A stretch of DNA of 64,000 nt, taken from NCBI GenBank assembly GCA_907163375.1, contig CAJQUW010003617.1, forward strand, positions 1 through 64,000, given 5' to 3'. A model generated the notes under the pieces. The model was given only the letters and a program-made list of their open reading frames with translations, made no database searches and had not been told where the DNA came from. Positions 52,481 to 62,689 of this stretch are shown here, piece after piece. This stretch comes from Prostheceraeus crozeri (Eukaryota; Platyhelminthes; Polycladida; Euryleptidae). Made by a program: the position numbers and the translations under genes. Each line of letters begins with the position of its first letter. Position 1 is the stretch's first letter.

Positions 52481-55395
52481 CGGCGGAGAACTGATGTGTT
52501 TAAACATAGAAGCGCTGGCTCTGGTGAGTTATGTAGCGGCACCGGAACCGCCCCACTTGCTTCATTGGCGAGACGGCGAGCTCGCAAGTGTTCACATTTT
52601 TCGCAACGTGTACATGTCGAGGCAGGTGAGTGTAATAGACGCATGTGAGGGGACAGCAGACGAGGAATGGGCAACGGACGGGAGCTCGATCATTATATAC
52701 TTTTCAAAACTCCAAACAACGCTCCTGTACTGGGATTAGGCGGTACCGTATCGGCTAATGAGAAGCGTGGAAACCCAAGTCTGCCTTGATCTTAGATATT
52801 TAGATCATTCCTTTATATTGCTGTCTGATGACTGATCGGCAATGTTTAATTGTACGAATATAAGAATCTGTATTCATAGCTTCAAAGTTATATAAAGGAT
52901 ACTTAAAGACACTTTTGAGTGTGGATAATGACACTAGCAACACTCAAGCAAAGTGTTGACTAAAGAGGCCAATAGGCCAGATGCTCGGCTAATCAGTGAG
53001 AATTATCAAGCAACTGATGGAAAACTTAATTTTTTCATGTTTTCAGTGGGAATTAAGGGTCAAAACTTTATTTACGTTATGGTGGCATATCAATGTCGGC
53101 TATTGGTGGCACTGAGCATTGTAAGTACAAACTCAATATCTAAAATCAAAGCTGTATAGTATTTACGTTACATAACAAATTGACATGGTGTTGCCATGGT
53201 GTGTCTTCTGAATTTTATACGAGATCTTAATATTTTTTTTCATCAGCGCAATATTTTACTTCAGCAACAATTTCCTATATAACAGATACCTTTCCTATAA
53301 ATTCTAGAGTTGAAATTCTAGTAAAATAATAAGTGCGAGTGCATGCAGGTTCTTCATGAGCACCTACTCACTTTCAAGTAAAATCAAAATATAATGTCGT
53401 AAATCTAACGCTAACATTCTGCATCATGGACAGGTCATGCATCAAATTTAATGCCAATTCCAGGACATTCATGGACCCCGAATACAGGGCATCAGACCGA
53501 ATACGACTTATATATGCGCTGGATTCAAAGTTCGTCCCTAGAGATAAATCCCGTTGGGATTTAACGCACTCACGGGTCACAAAACCTGGTTTGTGGATAA
53601 TTGTATAGGTTTGACCGATCAAGAAGCTAATCATCCGTTTCATATAAGGCATAGACATTTCAACTGCAGAATGACATTGCCGTTCGCAACATCGACGCAT
53701 CCAGTTCATAGCTGACATTTCAGCAGCAGAATTACCGAAATGAGGTGAAGCTTTCCCGTTTCAATTCAATTTGTCATATCACCAGCTAAATCAAAACAAA
53801 ATCTGACGTAATTTTACTCAAATCAATGTCTATCGGCAGCTGCAGATATATACTTCCTAATTGGGTGCAATATTGTACTTTCAAGTGAAATTAATGTAAC
53901 TTAAATTCGAAAATGTGATACAGATAAATCTTAGCTATACTTGAAAGTTGACGATATAGCAGATGAGCATCTCAACTTCATAGAACATCAGAAAAAAGCA
54001 GCGAAATCCTGACTTAGCTCGAAATTGCCCACCACACAATTAGACTGTTTCTATGACTGAAATGTTGCCGTTTAGATATGAATCTCCATCTAGCAAATGA
54101 GCAGTCAACTGTAAGCTTTGTTCTTGCTTTGTACCGGATCATGAATGGACTGCAGGTTATAAAGTGGCCGTTTTCTGCTGCACAATACAAAGAATTCAAA
54201 TGCGAAAATTGCAAATAATAATATATACAATTTTAATCCATTCTGCCTGAGATTACAAGAACTTTGATGAAATCCGAATAAATTTCTCATGAACTTCTTA
54301 CTATTTATACAAAATTATGAGTTAAGCAATTAATTGTTATTGAAAACCTTAGTTTTGCTGATCTAAACAACGTAGCGCTGAGGGAGAGAAGGTACGTAAG
54401 ACGGACATAACAGTTGACAAGTGAGGGCTTGAACAAGTATCGTGAACAACATGAAGACGTCTGTCTTCCTGATAACGATCAAGAAGTCTTGGTATGTGTT
54501 CTTCCATGGTTATGATCGATATGCTTAATGAAAGATATTGATGTGGACTTCATTGCAAGTTTATAGAGACACAGAGGAACAGAAGATTAATATCATGCAT
54601 CGATTATAAAATGATCATTGGTACACCAGCTTAGCCCATCTGTTTTGCTCCGAGGATGCACATTGCACAACTACCTCTCACTTCAGTCATGCTTAAACGG
54701 GTGAAGCCGACAAACAAAGACGTGCAGTGTCCGTTCAATAGGCCCTATTGCATCCATCCAACCAATCGGTTGAGCAGTCTATTTCATTCCCCCATCGCCG
54801 ATAGAATATATACAGCACATTCTAAGGACGTGCAGTCATTTGGAAAAAAGAAGAATGATGCAGTGTGATGATTGTCTGTTGCTTTGTTTGGTGATTCGTG
54901 CATTGTGCTATTGTTGAATGATTTAGTGCTTGCAATGGCAATTGTCAAGGCATGATTACTGTTCGATGCGTGTCTGTTGCGAGTTAATGCGTATTGCGCA
55001 CAGTACAGTCTTCACACCGTATGTTGCTTTGGTCTCGATACGTGACTAATTGACTCTATGCTACATGACAATTTACAATTTCTGTTGTACATGTTCTGCG
55101 TACGTTATATTTGATATTTGAATATAACAAGCTTACATTACTTGGATGTTCTTGATCACTATCTCAACATGCAGAAACGTGTCTCTCGACCTAGAAAACC
55201 CTAAAGGAATTATATTACGGTGTGTTCCACTCTTTTTATGAGTCAAGATATTGCATTTTCATGAAATTTACATCGCTTTTTATTCTCAAGTATTTAGAAG
55301 CACGGATACAAACACAAATCTAGCGTCTCAGTATGGAGACCAATAATGTCAATTCATAAGAGAAGACATCAAAAAATGAGTGCTCTTAAAAAATA
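52481..55395. other. Intronic DNA without recognised gene
   Basis: Several open frames of 60-115 codons are present (for example 53374-53718 minus and 52494-52739 plus) but none has a recognisable motif. A GTGAGT after GAGGCAG at 52619-52631 could be a splice donor, but no partner was found. Confidence 0.4.
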
Positions 55396-55851
55396 TCAAA
55401 AGATATCGGCACGAAATGCATTTAGACCGAAATCTTCCATGATAACATTGGCGGACTCTTTTTTGAGGGGTACACGTGAACCTCTGATACACAGATTAAC
55501 TGACTTTACTATTTCTACAGATATTTTTGTTCGGAGCCACGTCATCACGGAGGAATAGTTCTCTTGATCGCTTGTGGCCAAATTCAGGGCAAGTGTCTTC
55601 AAAAATTTTTGGCACTCTTTACATGACCCTCCATTTGTACCAAATACCAATGGAGTAAACTGCATTTTTAGTTTCAAGTGGCGGCAATCTTGGATTTTTG
55701 CGTACCGGACCCCACGGGTCTCCCCCAAGTTGTGTGCGGTGGTTTTTGAAAACGTTGTATCCATATCTAAGACGATGCAAAGTTTAAAAAAGTTATCACA
55801 ATGTGCACAATTCTTTAAATTTTTGACATATTCCCTCCCAGCTATAATCAA
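55396..55851 (-). pseudogene. Retroelement-associated conserved protein fragment
   Basis: The 151-codon frame contains MQFTPLVFGTNGGSCKECQK, FLKTLALNLA, VMTWLRTKISVEIVKSVNLC and IRGSR. From memory, a block of the form F-x-PLVF-x-T-x-GG-x-x-x-E...L...Y...WIRT-x-(I/L)S...L-R-S...C-x-RGSR recurs in many copies in invertebrate genomes, at the C-terminal end of retroelement reading frames. The start is uncertain and no reverse transcriptase block is seen upstream. Host origin cannot be excluded. Confidence 0.35.
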
Positions 55852-56496
55852 TTTGAATGATGGTGACTCAACACGATAAAAGAATAATGAAAAAAACTGC
55901 GTCTTATTACTTTCATTGTTTCATTATGCATTTGAAACGATAATGCTGCAGTTGATTTGGTAAAGAGCAGCAGTTTACGCATTCTAACTGGGAAAAATGC
56001 ACTAGAAACGGCAATGACGCATACTTGAAATGACTGCTGCACTTTGAAGTGACATTATCAATCTTAAAAGGACAAAACTCGTTCTTGACGGGTTAGGCCT
56101 ATATTTTCTGGCATCTATTAATAGGTGCTTCCCCAACTCTATGGTGCTTCCATCGCTTTCCTCATTGCTTCACTTGAACCTCACTATTCAAAACAAATAC
56201 TTACTTTATAATATACTATTCAATCGCATAATTTGTTATTTTAATTGATTAATTGAGCGATTACATTCAACAAAAGGTAATCGGTCTTTTTCTTATGCAT
56301 GTAAATGATAAAGTATATAAAAAGACAATGACCAGGGCAAAATTATAATTCCATCAGGGCCCGGGCCAGACTAAAAACCTGACATTGATAGACGATACAT
56401 TGACATCGGTCATTTAAAACCTGAAATGAATTTCGGTTTTACATGTAAGGTGGATCAATGCACAAGAGTTAAGAAAAGTATTCGTCTACCACTTAC
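55852..56496. other. Beginning of importin-9 last intron (gene runs right to left)
   Basis: No gene is seen. One TAGGCCTA near 56094. The splice donor GTAAGT of importin-9 lies at 56491-56496 (minus strand). Confidence 0.5.
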
Positions 56497-56676
56497 CGAC
56501 TGTTCGAATGGCGCGTTCATCATCAGTATACTCCTCTACTATATTACCCTCTTCATCCTCATCGGCAGACTCATCTGTGTCTGTTGCTTCTTGTTCTTCA
56601 ATTTGTTTATGCATCTCATTAATCAGCAATTTGTACATTTTCACAATTACTGGAATTTGCTTGAACTCGATAGGTT
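56497..56676 (-). CDS. IPO9: Importin-9, penultimate exon
   Basis: The 180-bp exon encodes (x)PIEFKQIPVIVKMYKLLINE, then MHKQIEEQEATDTDE and SADEDEEGNIVEEYTDDERA IRTV(V). It matches the importin-9 segment before the acidic tail (human, from memory: RWTNIPLLVKILKLIINEL followed by an E/D-rich stretch). Acceptor TTTCTTCCTAG lies directly upstream (AG at 56677-56678) and a consensus donor GTAAGT directly downstream (56491-56496). The exon ends after the first base of a codon, exactly complementing the acceptor at 18174-18175. Together the two exons give the full conserved C-terminus of this nuclear import receptor. Further exons must lie to the right; none was found up to 64000. Confidence 0.87.
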
Positions 56677-57382
56677 CTAGGAAGAAATAAATGTTCTTGA
56701 TTACATGAGATGTAAATGAACATATGGGTCATTCCATATAGTAACGTACACCACATTTTATCTACATTTATTAGTATAATTCTTCAAATACAAATCACAG
56801 TAAGGATTACAAAACGTCATATGAAAGAATAACCTCAGACTGTTCTATGGTAGTAATGTGAATAAAATCCCTTTCATAGTCTTGTCTCAGGAGCGTTGCA
56901 AAGTCGGTAACGTACACCACAGGATAAAATCGACTTTTATCACTGTCCTAACTTTAGATGAATATTCCTGGTCTGCAAAGTCAAACAGGTGTCTGTGAGT
57001 TTCACAGATTAGTACCTGAGTGTATCGAGAATAACTCACAGAAAATTCAGCTATTTTCCATGCTATCTTCATTGATTTACATATCGAAAAGCAAAACGAT
57101 GCGTGGTAACGTACACCACATCACGTACACCACGGAAAATGCAAACTCAGGAAATCGTGTTAAATTGATATTTTTTTTCTTATTTTTTGCTTCAATATTG
57201 ATAATACTGTGCCTAAATTACTCAGTGCTTTATATGCCGACCCTCTCTAGACCTTTCATATCCCTTTAACATCATAACTTTGAAATCAAAACGAACAATT
57301 TCCAGAAAAAAGTATCTTTTGAAAAAACATCAGTTTTCAGCAACTTGTTCTGCGAATAGTATCAAATGTTCATCAAAGTCCT
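56677..57382. repeat. Intron with direct repeats GTAACGTACACCAC
   Basis: GTAACGTACACCAC occurs at 56741-56754, 56907-56920 and 57106-57119, with a shorter ACGTACACCAC at 57123-57133, all on the plus strand. Two further copies lie beyond the gene at 57383-58831 (see 59122-59303). No other gene is seen here. Confidence 0.75.
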
Positions 57383-58831
57383 TCATCGTACTGTAGAAAA
57401 GTCATACTGTGATGAGGTGAAGTCATAAGCATCTCCACGACGTAGTTTCGATGGACGATTGAGTTGAGCTACCACATCCTCCAGTCCAAAAGCAGAATTA
57501 TCAGGATTCATGGGAAACGAAAAGATGTTTTCTCTTTTCTTCCGCATGAACGTGCCATCAAAGTCAACTGTGCTGTAAACTCGAGTGACTCTTCCGACAT
57601 AATCGCAACCTTGAAACTTCACTACGACATAGTCACCGATGACCAATGATCCAGTTGATCTGGACGGACCAGCTATTTCAGATGCAGGAAGATGAATTGG
57701 AGGAATTTCCCACGTCTCTGATTCACTCAACACTGGAGTTAGTCTCTCCATTTTGATGTCAAGGTCAGTAGAAAGGCATTCCCAATAATGGGACGATTTG
57801 ATGCCTGGCTTTTTTGGAGCAGACTCAAGAGTGGCTGAGATTTATGATTGGTAAAAGTCATCGATCGCCGTGCTTGGTACATGATGAACAATAACAGCAG
57901 ACTCATGCGACTTGATGGTATTGACAAAGTCCATGGCATTTTGAACAACTGCTTGACGGGCCTTAACACAAGTGTGAACCGTTCGCTTTAAACTGCCCCC
58001 AACCCCATCAATGGCCCCTTTCCCATGAGAGGTGGCAAAGAAATTCCATCTCAGACTCCACAGATCAAACTTGTTGGTCAGGATTTTCATGTACTCGAGC
58101 ATGAAGCGATTTTTGAATTGTGAGCTGGGACCGTCACTCCAAAATATGACGTTGTCTCCAGCTTCACAAAATTCCATCATGAGTCTGTTCAGAAAGTAAG
58201 AGACAGAAGTCTTAGTGTGGTCATTCAGATCAGTAACGAAGCACAACATCTGCGGTGACTCTCCTGGTCGGTATAGAGCCACAGTGAAGAGAGTGATCTG
58301 ATGTTGTGCCCAGTAGGTACTTTGAGCTGCATCTTGATAGAAACATGAAAAGTTCTCAGAAAAATCAAAGTGAAAGATTTTTTGTTTTTCATCCGCTTCT
58401 GATAGTTTCTGGCGAGAAAAAGATAGACTCTGCTGCTTTTGAGTAGCGTGATGAACAAGGAAAGACGAACATTGAGTTCTGAACTTCTCTATGCAATCCT
58501 GCAATGATTCGGTCTTGATAACTTGTTCCACTCTCTTTCCCTCTGACACCCACCACTTATACGTAATACAGACATCATTCTGATCAGAATCTTCCTTCAA
58601 AACTTTGATATCAAAGAGTTGGCCATGAGAACAAGTAGAACACGACAATCTTCGACAGTGCTCGGTGGGTGGAGAACACATCAAATAGTCTTCTACCCAT
58701 AGGGAATCATACTTTCTCACTCCTTCCAAATGAAGAGCCAAAGCGTCGCAAACATGCATGAAATTTTGATGAGTGAGGCAACAACAGGATTCAACTGGTG
58801 TGGATCCGTAGGAGAACACATGTCTAGGCAC
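57383..58831 (-). pseudogene. DDE-transposase-like gene of uncharacterised family, one in-frame stop
   Basis: The frame runs from 58831 to 57383 with a single TAA at 57842-57844 dividing it into 329 and 122+ codons in the same frame. Landmarks are CCCLTHQNFMHVCDAL (N-terminal cysteine-histidine part), FHFDFSENFSCFYQDAAQS, FWSDGPSSQFKNRF, WNFFATSHGKGAIDGVGG-x-LKR, and a C-terminal GDYVVVKFQGCDYVGRV barrel. From memory the blocks DFSEN, SDG-x-x-SQ(F/Y)KN and FFATSHGKG-x-x-DG-x-GG recur in multi-copy invertebrate proteins that look like transposases; I cannot name the superfamily (Sola-like is one candidate). The natural start may lie further upstream. Repeats around it support a mobile origin. 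Confidence 0.55.
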
Positions 58832-59714
58832 ATATCAACAGAGAGATCTGCATGCTATTGTTATCAGCGTGACCGTTTAGCGGAGCTAATAGCATGGGGA
58901 AATCCAACTTGATCTCACAGCCGGCTGATAGCGTTGGCACCAGCAGGCAGAGAGCGTTGGAATGAGAAATTCTTATGCTATTGTTCTCTGATAGAGACCA
59001 GTGCTATCGCACGAAGATGAGAGGCACCGATGATGTAACCAAATTACAATAGTTTTACACTATGAAGGTTCTAGTTATGTTAGTGCGTAATCGACCAATA
59101 TTCACAAAAGTGCTGATTATTGGTAACGTACACCACGCATCGAAATTGCGTTTTTTGGTGTGTTAACCTAGAATATATTAAGTTTTTGTAGTGCCATGAG
59201 ATGATCTGTGTTAAATGGAGATTTTCTGGCACGATCGATTGCTTTGTTACTTAGTATTTTGAAACACAAAAAACTTTTCGGATTTTTTGGTAACGTACAC
59301 CACACGAGTTTTTACAAAACTCAAAGCCATATTGAATGGACTATTTCTGATAGAAATATGGATTGCAGCACACCATTCGAAAGCTAAAAGATCAAGCTAA
59401 AATACCGTTTATTCCTAAAAAAATTCATTCACTTCTGTAGAAATCGTAAATCAAATAAATTTGCTAGTCAAACTGAAATGCGATATGCATGTACACACCT
59501 TCCTTTTACAGGGTCAAAAAATACCAAAATTTCGTAAGTACTGCAATTTTGATTAGGGATATCTTAAATATGGCGTATCATGAACATGTCACGTGAATTT
59601 GAAGTAAATCAAAGTATTATTCATTTTTTCGAAAAATGGAAGAGTTACGTGGAATGACTGATATAAGCAAAAAAGGTTTCATATGAGCACAAAGTTAAAA
59701 GCTCTGCAAATATA
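58832..59714. repeat. Upstream flank of the DDE-like gene with two more GTAACGTACACCAC copies
   Basis: Perfect copies stand at 59123-59136 and 59290-59303, on the same strand as those on the other side of the gene. No gene is evident. The rest is AT-rich and without recognised features. Confidence 0.7.
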
Positions 59715-60909
59715 CAGGGTGCGAGAGAAGTCCTTGCGGATTTTTGTCAGCTTTATATTTTGTCATTGTATGATCAAACATTATTTCTTCAGTGATCAAT
59801 ATTTGACAATGTGTTGTTAGAGAAATCTGCCACTCGATTTTTGAGAAACTGTGATGCATGCCAAGCCCTGAGATTTAATATATAATGAGATTTGTGTCAT
59901 TCAATCAATAAAATTTAAATTTAAATACTTTCCCTACGTTTTGTAAACTCGACACTCGACTTTTCGATGCTTTAAAAAGCTGTGCCACTCGTTTTTGCTG
60001 AGCTTCATAGATTAAAAAATTTATTAAATTTTAATTTTAATCACTTAATAAACTCGGTACATTGATGAATTTGAGTAATTTGATATTTGATGGAATACTC
60101 GACCATATATAAAATTTTCTGCACATCGTGAGCCATGTCTTTCAACTGTGAAGAAAGTGCTCGACAATTCAGAAAGAAATTTAACAAGGAACCCCCATCG
60201 CCGAGAACAATCTTGTATTGGAAGAACAAACTTCATGAAACCGGTTGTCTGTCTCACGACCGACCCAGAAGTGGCAGACCCATAACAGCACCTGGAGATG
60301 AAAACAAGTAAAAGGTAATTGAAGCTGTGACTGAAAATCCTTCCACTTCGACAAGTCACAAGAGCGATATCGAGAGATGTCGGCATCTCTGATTTCACCG
60401 TCCGAAAAGTTCTAAAAGCCGAGAATTATCATCCGTACAAGACGCTTTATTCTCAATTTCTTTGTGATGGGGACGAAGATCTCCGCTTACAATTTTGTGA
60501 AGAAATGAGGAGAAAATCGAGCGAAGATTCTGCTTCCCTCCGAAAGATAACATTTTCGGACGCCATATGGAGCAAGTCATCGGTTCTGGAGCCATCTGCG
60601 GCAATTGGTGATTGCCTCCAGGATTTATTTACCGGAACATTCATGACTTGCGGGAAGATATTGAGCGACAAATGAACAACATTGCTCTCTCTTACTTCCG
60701 TGATTCGTTGCGGAATTTTCAGAAACGTTTTCTGAAGTGCATTGAGCATAATGGTGATATAAGAACTATCATTGAGTACATGTAATGTTTAGTTTTTATC
60801 TCTAGATGGGTCAATTTAAAGAAAAAATGAAAATAAAGTAAAATAATTCACCATGCAATAACAAAATGTAAAGTTAACAGAAATCCGCAAGGACTTTTCT
60901 CGCACCCTG
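59715..60909 (+). mobile_element. Mariner/Tc1-like deletion derivative, 1195 bp
   Basis: Terminal inverted repeats begin CAGGGTGCGAGAGAAGTCCT at 59715 and, reversed from 60909, CAGGGTGCGAGAAAAGTCCT; they agree over ~28 bases to TTGCGGATTT. A TA precedes the left end; the right flank reads AA, probably a mutated TA. Inside, the plus strand encodes an N-terminal helix-turn-helix (MSFNCEESARQFRKKFNKEP, WKNKL...RPRSGRPIT), a second DNA-binding part (HPYKTLYSQFLCDGDEDLRL) reaching ITFSDA, and the C-terminal NIHDLREDIERQMNNIALSY...RFLKCIEHNGD. The catalytic middle has been deleted, so it cannot move by itself. Confidence 0.88.
60130..60784 (+). pseudogene. Mariner-like transposase remnant
   Basis: It starts MSFNCEESARQF at 60130. 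A TAA stop follows the RSGRPIT linker near 60309, and frame changes precede the C-terminal block. Of the catalytic triad only the first region (FSDA near 60557) is present; the later aspartates fall in the deleted part. The ending RTIIEYM-stop near 60784 keeps the natural C-terminus. Confidence 0.8.
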
Positions 60910-62476
60910 AACTTAGGCTATTCCACCGTTATGGTCGGGATACTCCCACAAAACGCTTTTGTTAATGATTGTTCGGTCGCCTCATATCGAAAATAGATGA
61001 TAACAAGGTACGTTCGTGCACCACGTTTCTGCATTTTATCTAATTGAATGTTGTTACTGTATGCATTAGTAGTTGAAATTACAGTAATGATTATGAACTT
61101 GAAATATTTTAAACAAGTGGCAGATAAAAGGAATTTTTAAAAAATGGAGTCATGGAACCTGTGTTTCACATATAGTAAAATGCAAATCTCTGCTCGGTTG
61201 CGATATGTTTGAAAAAATATTTCACATGCATCAAGTACACCAGTGCGTGGTTATACTAATACTTTTCTTGAATCGCCATCAGTATGAGATACACATAAGC
61301 AAGTCCCTTCGTTAGACTCGGGACAAAATGCAATTTTAAATCGATTTTTTCTCATAAACTGGGTCTCAGTTTCTGATGGTATGAACACATAGGGCAATTA
61401 ATGTACATAATACGTTTTTAATGCGTATATTTTTGAAAATTCAAATGAATTATGCATAAATCAATCATAGAAAGAAGCAAATTTTTTGCACATTTTAAAT
61501 ATCGAATTGCGGTAAAGCAATACTTTATAAAGCACTACATGTATATTCTATTTGAGAAACAATATATGTAAATTATACAATGGTGAACGAGATGCTACAT
61601 GGGCTAAGAACGCCAAATGGATTACATAGATATCGTTATGCGCTAGTTAAAAACTATGCAGACCTATTTACTCAATTGCCTTCAATTGTGATATTTAGAC
61701 AAGTACCAGAATTGGAACTGGCCGGGATTTTGGCGGACACCACCGTCATTTCTTAAATAGCGTCTTTCAACAGGTTAATTGATACCATAAACAACTTTCG
61801 ACAAGATTTGATAGTTATGGATTGTTTCATTGTTACATCCGCATCCCAGTTGGAAACCTTACGAGATTCCGGTGACTAACTTAGTTAAAAGGCCTTTTGC
61901 AAGTCAGTGCAATAAGTCGGATAATTATAATGCAGATATATAATTTAATGTCTCAAGTCTTAATGTGGACAGCGGCGGCCATTTCAATATTTCTGAATGC
62001 CAGGGTGTTTTGTAGACGTTTTTCATGCATAGTTCACATTCCCGTATAATACATGTTACATTTATATCTCAGTTACCGCACTGTAGTAGGCCTACAACCT
62101 ATCGTGATATAGTCTTGCAGCGTGATCTCTTATGCTCGGTGGAAGACAATTTCATAAATTAACAAGGGACGGCTTCTGATTGATTGCCTTAGCCGTGTAT
62201 GTGTGTTTAATGCGGTGATGATGTAACCCGTCCGAATTATTCCAGATCCAACCGCTGACTGGGCTGCATCGGTCTAGACCATCAGTTAGAAAAACCCTCA
62301 CTATCTGCCAAACACATGACTTTCACACGGACATTATAGCATATGACAACGATGAGAACTATCTCATCCTCGAAGGTATTCATAAAATGGAACCAACAAT
62401 GAACAGCAAACGAGAACAAAACAATTGATAAGATTTTCTTTTCGCTTCTTTTTCTTCTGCTGGCTTTCTTCCCACT
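60910..62476. other. Noncoding stretch
   Basis: No gene recognised. A degenerate relative of the GTAACGTACACCAC repeat (GGTACGTTCGTGCACCACG) lies at 61009-61027. One TAGGCCTA lies near 62088. Confidence 0.45.
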
Positions 62477-62689
62477 TCAAGGGGGGTGCGGATTTTCTTC
62501 CTCCATTGGTTCTACACATCCTCTTTCACTCATGTTTTCTTCATATATTCCGCAATGCAGTCCTCCCATCTTCTCTTCAGCCTCCGTCTCTTTCACTTCC
62601 CAACTTTCAGCCGTCTTACATTCCTTCCTTACCACATGTCCTAGCAATCTCATTTTTCTATTTTTACACTTTTTACGAAAATATGACAT
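62477..62689 (-). mobile_element. LINE 3' tail remnant
   Basis: The minus strand reads KMRLLGHVVRKE and, in another frame, EGKRDGGRRED. This matches the common LINE C-terminal block R-x-(K/R)LLGH-x-xRKE...G-x-(I/L)EGKR-x-RGR(Q/R)R. A frameshift separates the two parts. The rest of the LINE is absent. Confidence 0.55.
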
